NCBI RefSeq assembly: GCF_965638725.1
Contig: NC_134958.1
Span: 20,181,964 to 20,245,963 of the forward strand
Direction of reading: 5' to 3'
From: Aptenodytes patagonicus
Lineage: Eukaryota; Chordata; Aves; Sphenisciformes; Spheniscidae
DNA length: 64,000 nt
The notes beneath the pieces were generated by a model, which was given only the letters and a program-made list of their open reading frames with translations, was not told the DNA's origin and searched no databases. Below are positions 48,901 through 56,532 of the stretch, in pieces. The stretch's first letter is position 1. Every line of letters starts with the position of its first letter. Made by a program: the position numbers and the translations under genes.

Positions 48901-51900
48901 AAGCCTCTAAGGCTACAGCAGTTTTTGCTTGTTTTTCACTCCTGATCAATTAAAAAAACCAACCAAACCAAAAAACCTTTTTTGGTACAAACCCATTTTT
49001 TCTAGAAATTCTGCCACGTAGTCTTCCTAATTTCAGTGCCTCAAAACTCCCGTCTCAAAGAGCTGAGTTCACTGCAGCTTGGGTTTGCATATGTGAAATT
49101 GAGATTTCCATGGTAGATAAACCACACAGCTGGAAGGCATTTCTTAGCTAGCTCTGTTGAAAATGAATGATTGTGAACCAGATTTTCCTTCTTCTGTGCC
49201 AGCACATTCAGATAAATTCAGTAGAAATCACATTGTGTTTACAAAGGCTCTGTCTGATCACTACTGAATAAACAATAGCATGTGAATGTATTAAGATTGG
49301 CCTGTACTACAAGTCCCAAAAGGTATTAATGTTAGAAGTATTGCAAAAATATCTTAGTAGTTAATTTCCTCCTTTTGTGACAACATTTGTGACAAAGGGA
49401 AAGACCCAGGCATCTCAGATGATTTTTGCTGCTATGAGAATCCTGTCAGGACTGTGTCAGCAGAGCAATAATTGTGCCATGGGCCTGTCCTACCCACCCA
49501 ACAGTACTATTCAGCTGTTGGAGTGAGCAAATTAAGGTATGAAGCTGTTGGTATGGGTGGAAGTAGGACCCCTCCTGCTACCGCTCCCAATGCAGCCACG
49601 AACACTCCCTGCTGTAGGGAGTGCAAACTCAGGTTGCTCAAATCCAGCTTGCGGGCTGCCTTCTTTTACATGAGTTTCCAGGACCATGTTCCCCTACCAC
49701 GTTGTAAATAACCCTGAGCCTGGCTGTGCCCTCATGGCTATTTTATAAAAGATGTCTGTAAATAAAGTAGTAATAATTCTTTGGATAGTCTTGCTGCCCA
49801 GCTGCACAGTGAGCTGAGCAAAATACCCTCAGCACCATGGCTGCATATTGTATCATCTCCTTTGACAGCTTTTAACTTTCCATGCCTAAGCCTTCAGCCA
49901 GCCCTGCAGCCCTAGCTCTGCTGGGTGATGCAGGACAGATGTTCCTTTAGGAACAACAGTGGTGTCTGCTCCCAGGATGTGTACATTGGCTGTCTTAAAA
50001 AAAGAAGAAAACAGGCCTGTGAGACACCAGTGTTACCAACAGACTTTTGCTCTGATGACCAGTTCATATTCATGTTGCTCGAGCTTCTCAAGGAGTATCC
50101 AAGTCCTCTTGATCTGAAGTAAACTAATGTAGTAAAATGCATTGGGTCAGTAACACAGGGAATGTCTGTAGTATTTTTGCAGCCAGGCAGAGCACTCTGC
50201 CCTGTTTTCAGCCAGCTGGAAGCCGTATAGCTGCTGTTAGCCCAGGGCTGAGTTAGTAGTGAAGGCTGAGAGTCCAGGCTCCCTGACACAGTAACATGAC
50301 CACATGGTTTCCATTTCGCTCAGAGCACAGGCAGAGCTGTGCTGGGGACACATATCCAATATGTGTGTATCTTCCACATATGTGTCCAGATGGAAGCTTG
50401 TGAGATACAGGCATTGCCAAAGGCTGTAGCTGTCCCTGCCACTCCATTCGAGTGCTGTATGAGAAATTTTGGGCATGTTCTAGTGTGTTCACTAAAGCTG
50501 GCATTTCCTAAGTGGAAGTGGGGTCTTAGCACAGGTTCTCATCACCTCACTGAATTGAAGTAGAGTATTTGGCAACAGTAAAACTAAAGAGTTTGCAAGT
50601 TCAATTAGCCTGATGTCTGTTAACAACAGTTCTTGTGTCTATGTTGTAGCGTGAAGTTGTCTCCTCACATGCTAAAGCACATTAATAATTCCGTTGGCAC
50701 TATTCCTTTAAACTTGGCTGTAAAACTAGTTTTCTCCATTGTAGCTGCTTGTCCACTCTCAAGGAGTGATTCTGGTTCTTTGCTTTCATTCCAGCCCTTT
50801 TACATTACAGAAGCAGAAAGCCACAATCTAAAGAATTGAAGGCCAGCTCTCCAATTCTACCAATTCTTTTCTGGAGCAAAGGACTTCAGGCCTGCACCTT
50901 CCAGCCACAGAGCAACATTGCCAAAAGCTGCATGCATGTGCTGTCCTGAGCTATGGGGCATCAGAACAATTCTTTTAGTTCTTTAACTGAAAACACTTTT
51001 CTCATGATACACTTGATCTACTTTGTCCATTTTACAGAAGGTGAAGCAGCCTTCAGAGGACACAAAGCAAGCCTGTGTCAGAGGGGACTGAGGACTCATG
51101 CCCCAGCTCACTGGCCTGTGCTGTTTCTTCCAGGCACTTTTTCTTGGGCTATATACAAGAGTAGTGAAATCAAGAAGAACAAATAGCATTGCTGCAGTTT
51201 GGCTAAGGAATAGGCAAATAGAGGAGAGGTTTAGCCTTTATATTTGTTGTATCTAATGCAGTAGTTTCCATTATAGCAAAGCCAAATGCTCATTTCTTTG
51301 GAAAGCTTGCTTTGAAAAGATAAGGCCTGATCACATGCAGTGTCGTCTTGCTTTGCCACCATGCCCTGAGCTGCTAGTGCTATATCAACATTCAGTTTTA
51401 CATACTGTTGTACTGAACAAATGGAACTCTCATTGATGTTCAGCACCTGGATTTCTCCTCCACCCTTAATCTTGTACCTTGACCCTCAACTTGACATCAG
51501 TCTGCACTGTGATTATAATGGCTTGACTTCCTTACCCTTCCTGTTGACTTATTTTATTGGGAGGCATCACAAAGTGTTGCAGGGATAAAGGTAAATGGTG
51601 GAAGGTGTAGGCTGCCGTAAGGAACCAGAATCGGTAGCAGAGTATGGAGAGGCTCTTTTCTGGCTGACTGCAGTCTCTCTAATCGCCGTTTTTCTCTGTG
51701 CAGGCCAATATTCTACCTCTGCTTTTTTCCAGGTATATGAAAAGAACTATGCTGTACAAGTTCAGTTGCTACTTTAATTTTTTGAAGTTGCTTTTATATG
51801 TTTTTCTAGATATATTTGAAAATCAGTAGTTGAAGGAAAAAGATAAGAATCTGTTTTGTGAACCTTCCCTCTATCCTCCAGTACATGTTAGAAATCAGAC

Positions 51901-54900
51901 TGCAGTATGGAAGCGCTTAACAGGAATTGATGAAGCTGGGCACTGAGAATAACATACTCTGAAATAAACACCCAAATTCCCAGAAAGGGAGAAGTAACTA
52001 ATTTAAACAAGCACTGCCCTGGGAAGGAGGACAAAACTTCTACTTTGATAGCAGTAAAAGAAGTCTGGCTTTCCTTACTACCCAGCAGGGTTAGGTTCAT
52101 CTGATGGCTGCTGTCAAGGTGGAAAACCCAGGCGTTTGTTACTCTGTGTCAAGCTTTTTTTCCCTAATGAGAATGTGAAATATGTACGCATACTGGCAAT
52201 TAGATTAATACCTATAGAGATGCAGCTGACAGCTTTCCTTTCGCTTGTGTGAAGCAAATCAGGTAAACTGGAGCACAGCCAAAGGGAGTAGTTATTAGCA
52301 GCAAGTTCAATCTCAGAGGTTCTTTGTGTTGTCTTGGAGCAGCACCAAAGGCTTAAGAACAAGCATTTTTTTTGCTGAGATTCTCAGTACTGCCTACTTC
52401 TCTGTGGGCATGTGGCATATAAAACACTACTCTGAATGAGGAAATAACTGGCAGAGGATTTGATCAATTAAAAGAAAATCTCTAGATAATTCTTCTTCCT
52501 GAGCAGCCATCAGATGCTTCTGGGTTAGTAGCTGATTTAAAGAACTAGTGTAAAAAATAACACTGCTTTCCTGAATATGATTTATTCTACCTTGTCAGTG
52601 CTGGGATTTTCAGGGAGCTGAGTCTCCAGTAACATGATACAGGTGACTTACTGAACTCTGACTCTACTTAAAAATGAAGACCCATGTGGGCAGGGAAAGG
52701 TACGCTCTTTGCAGAACTAGGCTGAAATGTGCTGCTGGTCTGTGACTGGTGGGGAAACAGAGGGCTTTGGGGAACCTCTGCAGTTGTAGGGCCAATATTA
52801 GTCTGCTGAAGTTCCTGTCATTCTGCAAGGCAATTTAGAACCCAATAACTGACTCTCAAATCACCCAGATACGAAACCTGATGGATGAATAACAGATTTC
52901 AAGACAATTGTCCAGATCCAAATCTGGGTAAAGATAGTGAACCCAGGAGGTTCTCACCAGAATACATTTGGCATGTTGTCCTTAAAATACAGAACAAAGC
53001 CACAACTTAGTATGTACAAATTAGTTAGTACTTACCAATATAAGACCATTTTGACCCTGTTTAAAGACAAAGGAAATATTACTGTGAGTATTTGAAATTG
53101 ATCTTACTCTGTAAAGAAACAAATTACCACTTAAACCCATGTACTGAGTTTTGCAATACTTCTATCTCCCTGTGATCCTGCCCATAGGGCTTGACTTTCT
53201 TGTGGTCACTTAAATCCTGGAGCGAAGCTTTTGTCAGTCTTTTTTTTTTTTTTTTTGTGGAATAGCCACGGACTCTGTATGTAGGTACATCCCTGATTTT
53301 TTTCTGGTTAGGAAACTAAGGAATATAAATGGGGTGTAGCTATAATGAACCCCCTCACGCCTAGTTGAGGAGTTTCAAAAACATCAGTGGATTGCCAGTT
53401 GCTACACTGAGAAATGATGGACAGTCATTTCTGTACAGCGGCCCTGGGATTTGCCAACTGAAACAGATAGGTATAGATGGACTTTGAAAAAAAAGGAGTG
53501 TGATACACGAACCCATGTAACTCAGAGAATCCTGGGGGGTTGAATGAGTGTTAAAATGATCAATATTCATCCATTGCTTAAGGAACTGAACTTGGGACAG
53601 TGTCTCTGCATGTCTTTGGAAATGTTTTGACTTATTAAATGCTCTTTTTAATTTCTTTTTTTTTTTTGGTTCTGAAGCCTACTTACAGTCATTCAGCTTG
53701 CTGTGTAATTACAGGTACTTGTCCTGACAGACCTGAACAGTTTCGTTTATTGGGCTAATGCAGATCTTTGCTCTCCACAAATTTAATTTTATTTCTGCTT
53801 AGAAAACAGTCCTGAATTACGAGTTTTGCAAACACTCAGTGTGCCTGTGTGTGCGTGCATGCATGCAGGCAAATATTTATCCTTACATACATATGTCTGC
53901 TCAGTACATGATTCTTGGCTGCATTTCTTGTACTCTGAAGCGTGGTCACAGATACAGCTCTTCTCCAAAGAATGTCATGTGAAATATTTGGGATTAATTT
54001 GTAGGGTTGTGCAAAACAGCTGCACTTGGCTCTTTTGCATTGATATGTGCTGGGAACACTAAGCTCTCTGCTTCCAGTTTGTTAGGACCAGCGTGCCTTG
54101 TTCTTTTACACTGGAATTTTCAAAACGAGGTCTGTGTAATCATCCTGGCTGAAGTCCCCAGGTTCCTTGTGTGGAAGAATTCATGCACTGTCTTAGATTT
54201 CAAGATGAGAAACCTCATTCTCCTCTCCCCTTCTCTCTGCAGGGGATTATCTCTTACTGAGTTTTTTGGGGGGTGCTTGTGTCCTCTGGTCAGCATGTTC
54301 TGTAGGTAAAATTTGCATGAAGATAGCAACTGACTGTCAACAGGTTTTAGAAATCGCCACGTCCTTATCTAAGCAGGGTTTGAAGAAAAATTGACTTAAC
54401 TACAATAGCTACTCTCTGCTCATGCTCTTACTGCCCATTAAAATGTGTACAAAGTGTCAAAAATACGATTTTTATAATCTAGAACAACCTTAAAAGAGTC
54501 AATTTCAAAGATTTGCAATATTTTGGGAGTTTATGCCAATTGAAACAAAAATAAATGAAAGCTTTAAGTCTTTTGCCAAGTGAAAATTTCCTTAGCCTGT
54601 GAGCAATTTGATGATCTGCAGTTCACTACCATTATGACTGTACTGATGAGCATAGTAATAGCAACTAGTGTAGGTAGGGCTGAGGCACATTTAATGCTTA
54701 TTTCATCTAACTTAGATCAGGAGATAAATAGGTGACCAGATGGCAGAATCTTCTTGATGTTGTCTGAATGAACAGGTAGAGCTGCAAAAGTGATTTGCTG
54801 CCATCCTCAGACTGTGAGCAAGGTTGCTATTACCCTTATTCTGCTTGATAATGAAACGAGGATGAGGCAGACTGTCACACAGTTTCCCAAAATTGGAGGA

Positions 54901-56302
54901 GAGTCAACAGAGTGTCTGATTCACATCTGGAAGAGAATTATCAACAGCTCCGTACCCGTGAGCACTGTCCTGCCTCTTTGTTCATGTTGGGGTGAGTGCT
55001 GATGAGTAACACAGTTACATGCCCATGCATGGCAGAGGAGGTTCCTAGAGCCAGTGTATCTGTGTTTCACTGATCAATATCCAGGGAATGAATAAATTTC
55101 TAATGTCACATGGGAGCTGGGAAAGTGGGAATGGTTTTAGTTGTGATAATCTACGTTAGTTGTGTCTCTGACTTGGGAAGATGTCAGAGACAGGCAGATG
55201 CTGTAGCTCTTGCCATTTCTTGGTACTGGGCATCTAATTCTACGATAGGAATTCTCCAGCATTCCCTTCCGGACGTATCGTAAGACATAGCTTTTCGACA
55301 CATCCTTTCACTTCCAAACCTTCTGTGTTGTCAGAGAAAGCACCTGGAAAGCAGCAAGCTTTATTGTTATTCTGGAAAGCACCAAGCTCTAGGAACCTCT
55401 GCCCTTCAGGTGGGAGATTCTGCTAGAGAATATAGCCATTTTTCAGAGGATATATGCCCGAAATAAGAAGGTGACCTTAAAAGTTTGAATTCCACCCCTT
55501 ATGTAGCTCATGCGAAAAACACAGTAAAATGCTTGTCTTGGCAGAGCTCTGTATGAAGCTGACTGCTCTGGATTATGCTTGAGCCTTCAGGATTTTCGTC
55601 CCATGAATATATGTGCTGAGTAAGTCCTCTCATACAACCCTTTACAATGATTCTCCCTCATATCCTATAATCACACTAGGTGGATTATAATTAGCTTGAA
55701 TGGATGAAAATTGATTATAATCAGCTTGAATACATGAACATTAACTCCTAAAAAGAGAGTGAGGAGCGCTGACCTCCTGAAACTGGTCCTGTTTAAATAT
55801 AAGAGAATGAGGTGTAGTATATGGGGCACTTCACAGGGATTGCATTCTTTTCCTCTGGTTTAAAAATAAACAGGGCAGAGGGAAAGGTGTGATGCTTCCA
55901 CTAACTCTGAGAAGGGTCAGTCTGCTTCATTCTATGAGAAACAAAAAGATCACAAAGCAAGGTATACTGAGCATGCAAGAACTCTGTAACGCGAACTAAA
56001 TCAGAGGACAAATATTTTTCCTGTATATATCAGAAAACCTGTTCTGAGAAATTGAAATAAGGATACGAACTCCAAACAACTGCGGACTGCAACAATATAC
56101 AACTTTGAGCATGCTATTGAAATAGTAATAATTAAAAGATGCCAGTTTTCTGCATACATTAGCTGCCCTAAGTTACAAGTGACAATAAGATAAAAAGCTG
56201 AAAGACTTTACCATTCAACGGCGCTTGCATTGAGAATTGTATCTTTAGGAAGAAAATAAGCACAGTAGCGACTGTGGCTATACTGAAGCTCTTGGCTGAC
56301 AT
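30850..56302 (-). CDS. CA12: CA12, carbonic anhydrase 12 (complete)
   Basis: Type I membrane alpha-carbonic anhydrase that catalyses CO2 + H2O to HCO3- + H+ at the cell surface. Ten coding exons join in frame to 1047 nt (348 aa and stop; human is 354 aa as I recall). Signal peptide 1-24 or so; catalytic domain about 31-290; membrane helix about 295-317; basic stop-transfer KRK; 27-residue tail. Zinc ligands are His121, His123 and His147, proton shuttle His96, Glu134-Thr228 gate, Trp238, and probable disulfide Cys52-Cys232. Sequons are at N30GS and N128KS. The order [33 protein letters not shown] is diagnostic of active alpha-CAs. It is CA12 rather than CA9 or CA14 by the tail (GVIYKP), exon plan and place beside RAB8B. 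One intron is GC-AG, the rest GT-AG. No 33-nt juxtamembrane exon was found. Confidence 0.97.
30932..31955 (-). other. CA12: CA12 intron 9
   Basis: GT-AG intron between the membrane-helix exon and the tail exon. AT-rich; no repeat or RNA gene recognised. Confidence 0.85.
31956..32040 (-). CDS. CA12: CA12 exon 9: transmembrane helix (residues 294-322)
   Basis: Encodes a Val/Ile/Leu-rich helix from [13 protein letters not shown] to AFWLLKRK: one pass through the plasma membrane followed by a basic stop-transfer signal. It has small-xxx-small spacing (GFVVS, ACILG) like the dimer motif of human CA XII. 85 nt; acceptor ttcctag, donor gtaaga. Confidence 0.94.
33436..33449 (-). promoter_or_regulatory. 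CTCF-like motif, reverse
   Basis: GCCCCATCTTGTGG on the + strand matches 12 of 14 positions of the reverse CTCF core SYGCCMYCTRSTGG. Weak evidence, found by eye. Confidence 0.25.
33730..33750. repeat. Poly(T) run (21 T)
   Basis: Twenty-one consecutive T on the + strand, so a poly(A) tract in the CA12 transcript. No retroposed body was recognised next to it. Confidence 0.9.
37783..37820. repeat. Hairpin-forming inverted repeat
   Basis: Perfect 11-bp arms taacactggat (37788-37798) and atccagtgtta (37805-37815) around a 6-nt loop. The stem extends by two G-T wobbles and three A-T pairs to 37783 and 37820, about 16 bp in all. It lies in CA12 intron 8, so it would be present in the pre-mRNA. Confidence 0.75.
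38384..38510 (-). CDS. CA12: CA12 exon 8 (residues 252-294)
   Basis: Encodes [20 protein letters not shown] to [10 protein letters not shown] and the first base of Gly294. This is the C-terminal part of the catalytic domain (NFRNVQ corresponds to NFRPVQ in CA II). 127 nt; acceptor tttatag, donor gtaagt. Confidence 0.96.
38511..39587 (-). other. CA12: CA12 intron 7 (GC-AG)
   Basis: 1.08-kb intron that begins with GC (CAG/gcaagt) and ends tttatag. No repeat or other feature recognised. Confidence 0.9.
39588..39745 (-). CDS. CA12: CA12 exon 7 (residues 199-251)
   Basis: Encodes [16 protein letters not shown] through [13 protein letters not shown] to KISQEQ. It holds Thr228 and Thr229 of the active site, Cys232 and Trp238. 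Acceptor tattttag. The donor is GC: CAG followed by gcaagt, a non-canonical but otherwise strong site, confirmed by the phase-0 join to exon 8. Confidence 0.96.
39746..40207 (-). other. CA12: CA12 intron 6
   Basis: 462-bp GT-AG intron (gtgagt ... attttag). Nothing else recognised in it. Confidence 0.9.
40208..40271 (-). CDS. CA12: CA12 exon 6 (residues 178-199)
   Basis: Encodes [20 protein letters not shown] then K and the first base of Asp199. Matches the family segment GSFNPSYDKIFSHL. 64 nt; acceptor cattacag, donor gtgagt. Confidence 0.95.
40272..41970 (-). other. CA12: CA12 intron 5
   Basis: 1.7-kb GT-AG intron. It holds a perfect 25-bp tandem duplication at 40779-40827; otherwise AT-rich and featureless. 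Confidence 0.9.
40779..40827. repeat. Perfect 25-bp tandem duplication
   Basis: The unit ctggcaagggctataact (first 18 of 25 bases shown) starts at 40779 and again at 40804. The second copy is identical over 24 bases. A recent replication-slippage duplication inside CA12 intron 5. Confidence 0.9.
41971..42066 (-). CDS. CA12: CA12 exon 5 (residues 146-177)
   Basis: Encodes [20 protein letters not shown] and [12 protein letters not shown]. The first histidine (His147) is the third zinc ligand. 96 nt, phase 0 at both ends; acceptor tatttgtag, donor gtagga. Confidence 0.97.
42067..42982 (-). other. CA12: CA12 intron 4
   Basis: 0.9-kb GT-AG intron (gtaaga ... tttgtag). No repeat recognised. Confidence 0.9.
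42983..43125 (-). CDS. CA12: CA12 exon 4 (residues 98-145)
   Basis: Encodes [16 protein letters not shown] to KHFAAE. It holds the alpha-CA signature [13 protein letters not shown] and zinc ligands His121 and His123 in LHLHWG, plus Glu134. The sequon N128-K-S is present. Acceptor gcttacag, donor gtaaga; 143 nt. Confidence 0.97.
43126..46228 (-). other. CA12: CA12 intron 3
   Basis: 3.1-kb GT-AG intron that carries the young CR1 copy at 44075-44637 in the same orientation as the gene. The rest is unremarkable AT-rich DNA. Confidence 0.9.
44075..44637 (-). mobile_element. CR1 LINE, 5'-truncated, young
   Basis: Chicken-repeat-1 non-LTR retrotransposon, about 560 bp of its 3' end, on the - strand. 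The 3' tail is two catagaat units (ATTCTATG on the element strand) at 44075-44090. A 156-codon frame (44627 to 44157) is the C-terminus of the reverse-transcriptase ORF2, with the typical [20 protein letters not shown] and FKRRVDEAL blocks and the normal stop. The intact frame and low apparent decay suggest a fairly recent avian insertion. No target duplication is visible, as usual for CR1. It has no endonuclease or polymerase core and cannot move by itself. Confidence 0.93.
46229..46408 (-). CDS. CA12: CA12 exon 3 (residues 38-98)
   Basis: Encodes [17 protein letters not shown] and on to TLTNNGHS. It contains Cys52 of the disulfide, the SPID motif and the proton-shuttle histidine His96 (His64 of CA II). 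Acceptor tttacacag, donor gtaagg; 180 nt. Confidence 0.97.
46409..53035 (-). other. CA12: CA12 intron 2
   Basis: 6.6-kb GT-AG intron. It contains an ancient CR1 relic at about 47320-47840. No other element or exon was recognised; the short open frames near 49900-50560 occur on both strands and look like chance. Confidence 0.85.
47320..47840 (-). mobile_element. Ancient CR1/L3-like relic
   Basis: Heavily decayed CR1-type sequence on the - strand. The fragment [20 protein letters not shown] followed by [10 protein letters not shown] resembles the CR1 ORF2 block [29 protein letters not shown]. The + strand near 47340-47400 resembles the CR1 3' region (ggaaggtc ... cacaggcc). Much more diverged than the copy at 44 kb, so likely an old amniote-age insertion. 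Boundaries are approximate. Confidence 0.6.
53036..53056 (-). CDS. CA12: CA12 exon 2: 21-nt microexon (residues 31-38)
   Basis: Encodes (G)SKWSYI(G), matching the human GSKWTYFG. Acceptor aaacag, donor gtaagt. 21 nt with split codons at both ends, so skipping it keeps the reading frame but removes GSKWSYI, including the Ser of the N30-G31-S32 sequon. Confidence 0.93.
53240..53256. repeat. Poly(T) run (17 T)
   Basis: Seventeen consecutive T on the + strand, about 180 bp upstream (on the gene strand) of the 21-nt exon 2. On the gene strand it is an A run, so it is not that exon's polypyrimidine tract. Confidence 0.9.
55683..55742. repeat. Imperfect 30-bp tandem repeat
   Basis: Units 55683-55712 and 55713-55742 both begin gattataat and share agcttgaat and atgaa; they differ at four positions. 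An older local duplication in CA12 intron 1. Confidence 0.8.
56212..56302 (-). CDS. CA12: CA12 exon 1: start and signal peptide (residues 1-31)
   Basis: ATG at 56300-56302 begins [20 protein letters not shown], a basic then hydrophobic signal peptide, followed by APLNG, which matches the human APVNG. I chose this Met because it places the signal at the N-terminus and has G at -3. An in-frame upstream ATG at 56399-56401 has a weak context. Donor gtaaag; the last base is the first of the Gly31 codon. Confidence 0.92.
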
Positions 56303-56445
56303 CTCAAGGAAAGACTGAAAATATTCCGACAGATCACAGGTTTCTCTGCACTCTGAAGAAACTCTCTTGTAGGTATGTGGCAAATAGCAAAATGCACACA
56401 TATAGAGCTTCTGCTAATGAGTAATTGCCCTTCTCTCCCCTTGTC
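56303..56445 (-). other. CA12: CA12 5'UTR (inferred)
   Basis: From about 25-30 bp downstream of the TATA box to the chosen start codon. It contains an in-frame ATG at 56399-56401 with T at -3 and no stop before the main ATG, so leaky initiation there would add 33 residues ahead of the signal peptide. The start site is inferred, not observed. Confidence 0.5.
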
Positions 56446-56469
56446 TCTCTCCTTCCTTTTAGGACTCCT

Positions 56470-56476
56470 TTTTATA
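56470..56476 (-). promoter_or_regulatory. CA12: CA12 TATA box
   Basis: TATAAAA on the - strand (context CTTTATAAAAAGG), about 170 bp upstream of the CA12 start codon, predicting transcription from about 56440-56445. The surrounding region is not a CpG island, which fits a tissue-restricted promoter. Confidence 0.6.
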
Positions 56477-56504
56477 AAGCTCCTGAGACTCAACCCAAAA
56501 CAAA

Positions 56505-56513
56505 TGATGTAAT
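56505..56513 (+). promoter_or_regulatory. CARE-like (ATF4-C/EBP) site near the CA12 promoter
   Basis: TGATGTAAT fits the C/EBP-ATF response element TGATGNAAN, 29 bp upstream of the TATA box. A nuclear-receptor half-site AGGTCA lies next to it at 56527-56532. Sequence match only. Confidence 0.35.
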
Positions 56514-56526
56514 CAGACCTGCCTCT

Positions 56527-56532
56527 AGGTCA
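56527..56532 (+). promoter_or_regulatory. Nuclear-receptor half-site AGGTCA
   Basis: Single AGGTCA about 50 bp upstream of the TATA box, in the context TCTAGGTCA, similar to an ERR or ER half-site. Mammalian CA12 is estrogen-induced, which makes the site plausible, but one half-site is weak evidence. Confidence 0.25.

Larger units (their letters stand above)
53057..56211 (-). other. CA12: CA12 intron 1
   Basis: 3.2-kb GT-AG intron. It holds a 17-T run (53240-53256) and an imperfect 30-bp tandem repeat (55683-55742). No transposon recognised. Confidence 0.88.
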
